The translations under genes were made by a program, and so were the position numbers. Below, piece after piece: positions 6,467-12,257 of a DNA stretch of 12,257 nucleotides. This stretch comes from Bacteroidota bacterium (GTDB lineage Bacteria; Bacteroidota; Bacteroidia; Flavobacteriales_F; PHOS-HE28): the NCBI GenBank assembly GCA_023418095.1, contig JAEZDL010000038.1, positions 1-12,257 of the forward strand, read 5' to 3'. Numbering within the stretch: position 1 is the first letter of the stretch; each line of letters starts with the position of its first letter. Below the pieces are notes generated by a model that searched no databases, was not told the origin of the DNA, and worked only from the letters and a program-made list of their open reading frames with translations.

Positions 6467-7267
6467 CTCGGAGCCAACGCGTGCCAGCACTTGTGCGATC
6501 ACATCAAGCGCATGTTCGAACTGTTCCTGTTCCGTCATATCGCTGTTGTCGATCACGATCGCATCCGGCGCCTGTATCAATGGATCGGCGGCGCGTGTGG
6601 TATCGTCCTCATCGCGCCGCCGGATGTTCTCCATCACGCTTGCGAAATCGACTTCCAGACCTTTTGCCTTCAATTCGGAATAACGCCGCATGGCACGCAC
6701 ATCGGTGCGCGCGGTCATGTAGAATTTCACTTCGGCATCGGGAAGCACCACGGTGCCGATATCGCGGCCATCCATTACCACTCCGCGTTCGCGGCCCAGC
6801 GCCTGCTGCAGTTTCACCAGTTTGGCCCGTACTTCAGGAACCGGGCTCACCAAGGTTACGTGCCGGCTCACTTCCATCCCGCGGATCTTCGATTCCACGT
6901 TCCTGCCGTTCAGGAACGTCTCATTCCTGCCGGTCATCAGGTCGTGGTGGAAGCGGATATCGATCCGATCCAACTCCTGGATCAGTGCGGCCTTATCCAA
7001 CCTCCCATCGCGCACGAACCCGTTCTCGATCATGTAGAGCGCCACCGCCCGATACATCGCACCACTATCGATGTACGTGTAGCCGAGGTGCAGTGCAAGA
7101 TGCTTCGCCAGCGTGCTCTTTCCGCAGGAGGAAAAGCCGTCCACGGCGATGTTGATGCGCTTCAATTGGGAACCAGGCTGGGGAGCGAAGGTAATCTCGT
7201 CGCTTACGGCATCCGGCGCCGGTGCCACCAGCAATTCCTCATCGATCGGTGTTCGCAGGTATTCCAT
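6464..7267 (-). CDS. cmk: Cytidylate kinase, with N-terminal extension
   Basis: CMK phosphorylates CMP and dCMP with ATP to supply pyrimidine nucleotides in the cytoplasm. Motifs are clear: P-loop GFSSCGKST (44-52), SGAMYR (68-73), DGRDIGTVVLPDAEVKFYMT (166-185) and the lid region RRRDEDDTTRAADPL (216-230). The core from about residue 35 (LKRINIAVDG) is about 233 residues, close to the E. coli enzyme at 227. From the ATG at 7267 there are some 34 extra residues rich in Pro, Ala and acidic residues (LVAPAPDAVSDEITFAPQPG) that I do not recognise, and this start overlaps the end of porQ by 29 bases. A TTG at 7165-7163 would give the normal core length and no overlap, so the start is uncertain. 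It follows porQ in a likely operon; no separate promoter box is seen. CMK sits near rpsA and ispH in many bacteria. Confidence 0.96.
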   Translation of the reverse strand: MEYLRTPIDEELLVAPAPDAVSDEITFAPQPGSQLKRINIAVDGFSSCGKSTLAKHLALHLGYTYIDSGAMYRAVALYMIENGFVRDGRLDKAALIQELDRIDIRFHHDLMTGRNETFLNGRNVESKIRGMEVSRHVTLVSPVPEVRAKLVKLQQALGRERGVVMDGRDIGTVVLPDAEVKFYMTARTDVRAMRRYSELKAKGLEVDFASVMENIRRRDEDDTTRAADPLIQAPDAIVIDNSDMTEQEQFEHALDVIAQVLARVGSE

Positions 7268-8309
7268 CGGTCTTCGATCGTTGCAGATCCGCGAAGCGCA
7301 CGCCCAGCGTGAAGGTATTCGATATACCGGCCAGATGCAACTGCGAATAACCGTAACTGATGTGGATCTTGCTCACCCGCAGACCAAGGCCGAAGCTCAA
7401 CCCGGTGATCGCAGGTTTGTCCGGCAACACCAATTCCTGGCGCCTGCGGTGGTTGTAACCCACACGCAGCATGAAATTCCTGCTCAGCAATATCTCCACG
7501 CTGGGCACAAGATGAAGCATCGCCTTCTCTCCTTTTGTGATCTTGTCCTCGATCGCTTCACCGGTGGTGGGATCGATCTGCTGCACCGCGTTCGGGTCCA
7601 CATACGTGAGATCCCACTTCTGCAATTGCTCCATCATCAAACCAAGCCGGAACGGAGCATGTTTGAATTTGTAAGTGGTGCCGATCTGCACCTGGAAAGG
7701 CAGCTTTTCGCGTTCCTCCGTGAAGGGAGATGATTGATAGCCGATGTTCCGCACCAGCGCTCCCACCGTGAGCCCCAGCGACCTTTTATGGAACACTCCG
7801 CCAAGGTCCATCGCCCAGGCGGTTGAATTGTAGGTATCGTAGGCGCTGGTTATGAACTTCATGTTCGCACCAACGCTGAAAAGGCTATCAACAGGAATGC
7901 CTCCACCGATCTGCACCACATATTCGCCCGCGCTGAATTCGCCAAGCTCGGTACCGGATTCATCCGTGCGCATGAATGTTCCGTAATCAACGTATTGCAC
8001 CGTGGCGGCCACAGTGGCTTTTACGCTGTCGAAATGGTGCGCGTACGATGCGTACCCAACTTTGATCCCTTCAAAATACGGCAGATAGCTCAGCGCCGCC
8101 TGGCGACCCATCTCCTTGTTCAACAGGCCAGGATTGAATATGCCCAGGTTGATATCGTTGTCATAGACCGCGATGTAGTTCCCCCCCAACGCCGAAGCCC
8201 GTGCCGAACTTGGGATATCGAGGACCCTGAAAGCGGAACTGCCACCGAGCTGTGCACTGGCAGATGAAATGAGAACGCAAAGAAGAAAAGCGGATAGATA
8301 TCGGGCCAT
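7239..8309 (-). CDS. porQ: Type IX secretion system protein PorQ
   Basis: PorQ is an outer-membrane beta-barrel protein of the Bacteroidota type IX secretion and gliding machinery, needed for processing and attachment of exported cargo. With the ATG at 8309 the product has 356 residues. It begins with a clean signal peptide (MARYLSAFLLCVLISSASAQ, cleavage after Ala19). It continues with the family hallmark FRVLDIPSSARASALGGNYI then AVYDNDINLGIFNPGLLN. The remainder is alternating-strand barrel sequence such as AALSYLPYFEGIKVGYASYA and FMLRVGYNHRRRQEL. A non-ATG frame extends 28 codons further upstream, but that stretch is not signal-like and overlaps the promoter. The last 22 residues (ADLQRSKTDGIPANTDR region) run past the usual terminal strand and overlap the cmk start. 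The promoter at 8321-8350 is well formed. T9SS cargo is not encoded in the window. Confidence 0.92.
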   Translation of the reverse strand: MARYLSAFLLCVLISSASAQLGGSSAFRVLDIPSSARASALGGNYIAVYDNDINLGIFNPGLLNKEMGRQAALSYLPYFEGIKVGYASYAHHFDSVKATVAATVQYVDYGTFMRTDESGTELGEFSAGEYVVQIGGGIPVDSLFSVGANMKFITSAYDTYNSTAWAMDLGGVFHKRSLGLTVGALVRNIGYQSSPFTEEREKLPFQVQIGTTYKFKHAPFRLGLMMEQLQKWDLTYVDPNAVQQIDPTTGEAIEDKITKGEKAMLHLVPSVEILLSRNFMLRVGYNHRRRQELVLPDKPAITGLSFGLGLRVSKIHISYGYSQLHLAGISNTFTLGVRFADLQRSKTDGIPANTDR

Positions 8310-8320
8310 CGCGGTGGGAA

Positions 8321-8350
8321 CGAAGATAGGCGGGTGGTATTGTATCGCAA
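8321..8350 (-). promoter_or_regulatory. Promoter of the porQ-cmk operon (-33 TTG and -7 TATCTTCG)
   Basis: On the minus strand a TTG (8350-8348) is followed, after 19 bases, by TATCTTCG (8328-8321), one mismatch from TAnnTTTG. The spacing suits the Bacteroidota primary promoter and would start transcription near 8316, a few bases before the porQ ATG at 8309. This is the only promoter in the window where both elements are visible. Confidence 0.55.
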
Positions 8351-8358
8351 TTCTTTTT

Positions 8359-8446
8359 GGGCGTTCCCCTATGGGTCGGGCCAACCGCTGCAAGTCCGCA
8401 CTCGCAAAGCCTCGCTTGCGGGCTTTCCGCTCATGTCCCTAACGCA
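8359..8446. repeat. REP-like palindromic intergenic element at the queA 3' end
   Basis: The 129-base gap between porQ and queA is mostly filled by a structured element. The outer arms are GCGTT (8361-8365) and AACGC (8441-8445). Inside is a nine-base stem, AAGTCCGCA (8392-8400) against TGCGGGCTT (8417-8425, one G-T pair), with a 16-base loop that itself contains AGC/GCT. GGGTCGGGCC (8373-8382) and CCGCT repeats flank the stem. The queA stop (TAG at 8441-8439) lies within the arm as GCGTTAGGGA. From memory, similar 'GCGTTAGGGA ... CCCGACCC ... AACGCCC' elements are interspersed at gene ends in several Bacteroidota genomes. On the minus strand a T/A-poor AAAAAG follows, so it is not a classic intrinsic terminator, though it may act as an mRNA 3' end. 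Confidence 0.6.
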
Positions 8447-9647
8447 CATCCGCCCTCCAAAGCAGCGATCCATCGCCATAACTGAGAAAGCGGTAATCAT
8501 TCTCCAGGGCATGATCATAGATCTTCCGCCAGTCATCGCCCACAAAAGCCGCCACCAGAAGAAGCAGCGTGCTCTGTGGTTGATGAAAATTCGTGACGAG
8601 CGCGTCCGCGAACTTGAACTCATAATTCGGAGCGATCAAAAGCCGGGTGCTTCCCGTGCATTGATCCTTTCCCCGTGACCTCGTGTGATCGATCACCGCT
8701 TGCAATGCCTCCTTCGGTGAGACCTTTCGATCGTGCGATCCGTACGGTTCCCATTGATCGATGTCCATTGCCTCCCCGGCGGTTCCATTCAAGATCTTCA
8801 GGCCATACCAATAAACGCTTTCGATCGTGCGAAGCGCTGTTGTTCCGATCGGAATGATCGGTGCCCGTCCCAATTGATCTTGGAGTGCGATCAACGTGGC
8901 CAATGGAAGATGCACGTGTTCCCTGTGCATTTCATGATCTGCCATCCGTTCGGCCTTCACCGGTAGAAATGTTCCCGCACCAACGTGAAGCGTGACCTCA
9001 GCCTTACGGATCTTCCGATCCTGAAATTGCCCAAGCATTTCAGGAGTAAAGTGAAGGCTTGCCGTAGGAGCTGCGATAGATCCATCGTGCTTCGCGATCA
9101 CCGTATTGTAGCGTTCGCGATCGCCGATCTCATCGGGCCTTGCCATATAAGGCGGAAGCGGTACGTGACCGATCCGCTGGAGAATTTCCGCGAACGATAA
9201 AGCTGCGGGTGACCATTGAAAGGAAACGATCTCGTGACCGATCCGATCGGCCTTCAATTCAAGCCCTTCATTCTTTAGTGAAAGGGTTTCACCCGGCTTC
9301 CATCGGCGACCGTTCCCGATCATGGCTTGCACTTCGATGCGTCCACACCGATCGAACGCTGTTCCGATCGCCGATCCATCCGCAGGCCCGGTCACCAGGA
9401 TCTCGATCCTTCCACCGGAACTTCGTTGCATCACGATCCGCGCGTTCACCACGCGCGTGTTGTTCATGATCAGGAGCGAACTTTCCGGAAGCAGATCTGG
9501 AAGATCCTTGAAGATGCGATCAGTGATCGCGCCATTCCGGTAAAGCAACAATTTGCCTGCATCGCGCTGCGCAAGTGGATGTTGCGCGATACGATGCTGC
9601 GGGAGCTGGTAGGTGAGATCGAAGATCGAAAGTTCCCGCGGGTCCAT
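8439..9647 (-). CDS. queA: tRNA preQ1(34) S-adenosylmethionine ribosyltransferase-isomerase
   Basis: QueA transfers and isomerises the ribosyl part of SAM onto preQ1 at tRNA position 34, giving epoxyqueuosine, the penultimate step of queuosine synthesis. Family motifs are present in order: MNNTRVVNAR (61-70; the usual NDTRV has Asn for Asp here), GHVPLPPYMAR (160-170), YNTVIAKHDGSIAAPTASLHFT (180-201, split by Ile191), VTLHVGAGTFLPV (218-230), GTTALRTIES (268-277), VTNFHQPQSTLLLLVAAF (351-368) and YRFLSYGDGSLLW (385-397). At 402 residues it exceeds E. coli QueA (about 356); the extra length lies mainly around residues 280-340 and is usual in Bacteroidota as I recall. The start is ATG at 9647, 24 bases after the lon stop, suggesting co-transcription with lon. 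Its stop falls inside a REP-like element. Other queuosine genes are not in the window. Confidence 0.96.
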   Translation of the reverse strand: MDPRELSIFDLTYQLPQHRIAQHPLAQRDAGKLLLYRNGAITDRIFKDLPDLLPESSLLIMNNTRVVNARIVMQRSSGGRIEILVTGPADGSAIGTAFDRCGRIEVQAMIGNGRRWKPGETLSLKNEGLELKADRIGHEIVSFQWSPAALSFAEILQRIGHVPLPPYMARPDEIGDRERYNTVIAKHDGSIAAPTASLHFTPEMLGQFQDRKIRKAEVTLHVGAGTFLPVKAERMADHEMHREHVHLPLATLIALQDQLGRAPIIPIGTTALRTIESVYWYGLKILNGTAGEAMDIDQWEPYGSHDRKVSPKEALQAVIDHTRSRGKDQCTGSTRLLIAPNYEFKFADALVTNFHQPQSTLLLLVAAFVGDDWRKIYDHALENDYRFLSYGDGSLLWRADVR

Positions 9648-9671
9648 TGCGCGAAGATCGCGATACTGACC

Positions 9672-12122
9672 CTACGCCACCTTCAACGCGTTCGCCACCT
9701 TTTCCTTGAGCAGCGCGTGTTGCACCACTTCGATCATTTCGGTGACGTAGGTGAAGCGCATTCCTTTCGTGTAGCGCACATCGATGTCCTCGATATCCTT
9801 GCGATTATCGGTGCTCAAAATGATCTCCTTGATGCCGGCGCGTTTCGCAGCGAGGATCTTTTCCTTGATGCCACCAACGGGAAGTACACGTCCACGCAAA
9901 GTGATCTCGCCGGTCATCGCAACGAACTTTCTCACTTTCTGCTGCGTGAACGCACTGGCAAGACTTGTGAGCATGGTGATCCCTGCTGAAGGTCCATCCT
10001 TCGGTGTGGCGCCTTCGGGCACGTGCACGTGAACGTTCCAGCGCTTGAACACATCCGGATCGAGGCCGATGATGTTGCTGTGAGCTTTCAAATATTCCAG
10101 TGCGATCATCGCACTTTCCTTCATTACATCGCCAAGGTTTCCGGTGAGCGTGAGCTTTCCTTCACCCTTGGTTATGCTGGTCTCTATGAAGAGGATGTCG
10201 CCGCCCGTTGGTGTCCATGCAAGACCGGTGACCACACCGGCCACATCGTTGCCCTGGTATTTGTCGCGTGCATGGCTCGGGCCATAGATCTTCACCAACT
10301 CATCCGTAGTGATGGTGAGGTTATGCTTCTGTTTCAGTGCGATCTGCTTCGCGCGGTAGCGAACCAGTTTTGCGATCCGCTTCTCCAAGGTGCGCACTCC
10401 GCTCTCATCGGTGTAATCCTCGATGATCGCTTCGAGCAGTCCGGGGCCAAGTTTCAACTGCTTTTCCTTGATGCCGTTCTCCACGAACTGCTTCGGCAGA
10501 AGATGACGCTTCGCTATCTCGAGCTTCTCTTCCTGCGTGTAGCCATTCACCTCGATGATCTCCATCCGATCGCGTAGAGCGGGATGGATCGTGCTCAAAC
10601 TATTCGCTGTGGCCACGAACATCACGCGGCTCAGATCGTATTCAACCTCCACGTAGTTATCGTAAAAGCTGCTGTTCTGCTCCGGATCCAGGACTTCGAG
10701 CAATGCGCTCGCTGGATCGCCATGGAAGTCCTTGCCCACCTTGTCGATCTCATCGAGAACGAAAAGCGGATTGCTTGTCTGCGCTTTCTTCAAGCTTTGG
10801 ATCAGGCGTCCCGGCATCGCACCGATGTACGTTTTGCGGTGACCGCGGATCTCGCTTTCATCGTGAAGGCCGCCCAGGCTCATGCGCACATATTTGCGCC
10901 CGAGCGCTTCGGCCATGCTCTTGCCAAGACTGGTCTTACCAACGCCCGGCGGGCCGTACAGACAAATGATCGGCGCCTTCATGTCGCCCTTCAACTTCAA
11001 CACGGCAAGGTGCTCGATGATCCTTTCCTTCACTTTCTCCAACCCGAAGTGATCGCGATCCAGGATGCGCTGTGCGTTCTTGAGATCGAATTTGTCCGTG
11101 CTGTATTCATTCCACGGAAGCTCGAGCAGTAGCTGCACGTAGTTGTGCTGAACGCTGAATTCCGCGCCGGCCGGATTCATGCGTTGAAGCTTCGCAAGTT
11201 CCTTCTCGAAAACCTCGGCAACGTTCTGGCTCCACTTCTTCTTGGCGGCGCGCGCCTTCATCTCCTCGATCTCCTGCTCGATCGGATTTCCGCCCAGTTC
11301 ATCCTGGATGGTCTTCATCTGCTGATGCAGGAAATACTCGCGCTGCTGCCGGTCCACTTCGGTGCGCACCTTGCTCTGGATCTCGTTCTTCATCTGCAGC
11401 ATCTGCAGTTCGCGCGTGAGGTGCGCGAGCAGCAGCTTGGCACGTTCGCGCAGATCGGCCACCTCGAGCATCTTCTGCTTCTCGGCCACCTCGGCGTTCA
11501 TGTTGCTGCTGATGAAGTTCACCAGGAAGCTCGGTGAATCGATGTTCTTGAGCGCGAATTGCGCTTCCGTGGGGATGTTCGGGCTCTGCTTGATGATCTC
11601 CATGGCGAGATCCTTCAGCGAGCTGATCAATGCATCGAATGATTTATCATCCTTCGCGGGGCGCAGTTCGGCGAATTCCTTGACCCGGGCGGTGAAGTAT
11701 GGATCCACCTTCACCATGTCGATGATCTCGAACCGCTTCTTGCCTTGTATGATCGCCGTGGTGCTGCCATCGGGCATGCGCAACATGCGAATGATGGTGG
11801 CGATCGTTCCTACGCGGTTGAGGTCCTCGGCACGCGGTTCTTCGATCTGGCCGTCCTTCTGGCTTACAACGCCGAGCGTGCGACTGCCGCGGTAGACATC
11901 CTGTATGAGCCTGATGCTCCGATCGCGACCCACCGTGATGGGGATCACCACCCCGGGGAAAAGCACCGTATTGCGCAACGGAAGGATCGGAAGCTCCGCC
12001 GGGGTGCTCTCGGCGTTCATCAATTCCTCATCCTCCGCGGTGATCAGCGGGATCAGTTCGGTCTCATTGTCCAGGACTTCTGAACTGAACAGGGCATCGT
12101 GCGTTCTAGCTAGGTCGCTCAT
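9672..12122 (-). CDS. lon: ATP-dependent protease Lon
   Basis: Lon is a cytoplasmic hexameric AAA+ serine protease that degrades misfolded and short-lived regulatory proteins, including antitoxins in some species. The 816 residues hold the full architecture. The N-terminal substrate domain spans about 44-240 (LPILPLRNTVLFPGVVIPIT). A coiled-coil linker covers about 240-315 (REYFLHQQMKTIQDELGG). The AAA module has Walker A GPPGVGKTS (390-398, Lys396) and Walker B LFVLDEID (453-460). The protease domain has the Ser712/Lys755 dyad in PKDGPSAG and GGIKEKILAAKRAG. Length is close to E. coli Lon (784). An acidic tail of about 40 residues precedes the first domain. The start is ATG at 12122, with a -7 box 32 bases upstream giving a leader of about 26 bases. 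QueA follows 24 bases after the stop. No heat-shock element is recognisable. Confidence 0.98.
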   Translation of the reverse strand: MSDLARTHDALFSSEVLDNETELIPLITAEDEELMNAESTPAELPILPLRNTVLFPGVVIPITVGRDRSIRLIQDVYRGSRTLGVVSQKDGQIEEPRAEDLNRVGTIATIIRMLRMPDGSTTAIIQGKKRFEIIDMVKVDPYFTARVKEFAELRPAKDDKSFDALISSLKDLAMEIIKQSPNIPTEAQFALKNIDSPSFLVNFISSNMNAEVAEKQKMLEVADLRERAKLLLAHLTRELQMLQMKNEIQSKVRTEVDRQQREYFLHQQMKTIQDELGGNPIEQEIEEMKARAAKKKWSQNVAEVFEKELAKLQRMNPAGAEFSVQHNYVQLLLELPWNEYSTDKFDLKNAQRILDRDHFGLEKVKERIIEHLAVLKLKGDMKAPIICLYGPPGVGKTSLGKSMAEALGRKYVRMSLGGLHDESEIRGHRKTYIGAMPGRLIQSLKKAQTSNPLFVLDEIDKVGKDFHGDPASALLEVLDPEQNSSFYDNYVEVEYDLSRVMFVATANSLSTIHPALRDRMEIIEVNGYTQEEKLEIAKRHLLPKQFVENGIKEKQLKLGPGLLEAIIEDYTDESGVRTLEKRIAKLVRYRAKQIALKQKHNLTITTDELVKIYGPSHARDKYQGNDVAGVVTGLAWTPTGGDILFIETSITKGEGKLTLTGNLGDVMKESAMIALEYLKAHSNIIGLDPDVFKRWNVHVHVPEGATPKDGPSAGITMLTSLASAFTQQKVRKFVAMTGEITLRGRVLPVGGIKEKILAAKRAGIKEIILSTDNRKDIEDIDVRYTKGMRFTYVTEMIEVVQHALLKEKVANALKVA

Positions 12123-12153
12123 CGAAACGAAATGGGGCCAGGATGTCAGCTTA

Positions 12154-12161
12154 CAAAGATA
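12154..12161 (-). promoter_or_regulatory. Bacteroidota -7 promoter box for lon-queA
   Basis: The minus strand reads TATCTTTG, an exact TAnnTTTG match, placing the transcription start near 12148 and the lon ATG about 26 bases downstream. No TTG is found 17-20 bases further upstream. The remaining bases to the window edge (12162-12257) contain no gene or repeat I can support. Confidence 0.6.
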
Positions 12162-12257
12162 CCAACCCTCAGAAGGCTTGCGGATCGGTTTTCTTCAACA
12201 CTTCCGGCCCCGGTCAATGATCATGCCGCCCGGCCGATCCATGACAAGGCGTCAGGC

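Noticed and set aside
5616..6683. 355-codon plus-strand frame opposite the phosphoesterase and cmk
   Set aside because: It spans two well-supported minus-strand genes and the gap between them. The product shows no domain or signal, so it is a composition shadow.
6491..7312. 273-codon plus-strand frame opposite cmk
   Set aside because: It is complementary to a clear cytidylate kinase and is His/Arg-rich in the way typical of antisense translation.
8695..8706. Perfect palindrome GTGATCGATCAC
   Set aside because: It lies inside queA and encodes Val-Ile-Asp-His in frame, so it needs no regulatory explanation beyond the general GATC excess.
12162..12257. Possible end of another minus-strand protein (VLKKTDPQAF then TGA)
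   Set aside because: The frame is interrupted by another stop only a few codons upstream, so there is no supportable coding region before the window edge.
1..12257. CRISPR array, prophage, insertion sequence or RNA gene
   Set aside because: I saw no regularly spaced direct repeats, no transposase or integrase motifs, no tRNA cloverleaf and no rRNA sequence.

Overview
The window is chromosomal DNA of a bacterium of the phylum Bacteroidota, probably an uncultured Flavobacteriales-like lineage. Four things point there: a type IX secretion gene (porQ), the long 'Bacteroidota/cyanobacterial' form of IspH, several exact copies of the Bacteroidota -7 promoter box TAnnTTTG, and no obvious Shine-Dalgarno sequences ahead of the genes. 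Base composition is moderately GC-rich. The tetranucleotide GATC, often as CGATC/GATCG, is strikingly over-represented in most parts of the window.

Layout, left to right. 1-347 (minus): 5' part of rpsA (ribosomal protein S1), cut by the window edge. 348-601: divergent promoter region; a -7 box and a small cUUCGg hairpin lie in the rpsA leader, and a -7 box lies almost on top of the ispH start. 602-1825 (plus): ispH, last step of the MEP isoprenoid pathway. 1862-2518 (plus): a VapB/VapC-type toxin-antitoxin pair. 2538-2892 (plus): a small conserved gene of unknown function (DUF1801-like) broken by one extra T. 2944-5067 (plus): glgX-type glycogen debranching enzyme. 5059-6416 (minus): a lipoprotein metallophosphoesterase followed by a small outer-membrane beta-barrel-like protein, start and stop overlapping as TTGA; this pair converges on and slightly overlaps glgX. 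6464-8309 (minus): cmk and porQ, overlapping, transcribed porQ to cmk. 8359-8446: a palindromic, REP-like element abutting the queA stop. 8439-12122 (minus): lon followed by queA, 24 bases apart. 12123-12257: lon promoter and the window edge, with no gene I can support.

Most genes are housekeeping: translation (rpsA, queA), nucleotide supply (cmk), isoprenoids (ispH), protein quality control (lon), glycogen turnover (glgX) and protein export (porQ). In many bacteria cmk, ispH and rpsA are close neighbours. Here the interval between cmk and rpsA holds a block read from the opposite strand (ispH, vapBC, the broken gene, glgX) plus the surface-protein pair. This suggests inversion or insertion within an otherwise conserved neighbourhood. 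I see no phage, CRISPR, rRNA, tRNA or insertion sequence. No clearly new multi-gene system is evident. The most unusual signals are the GATC enrichment, the REP-like element, the single-base gene disruption, the near-leaderless promoter placement, and palindromes at the phosphoesterase promoter.
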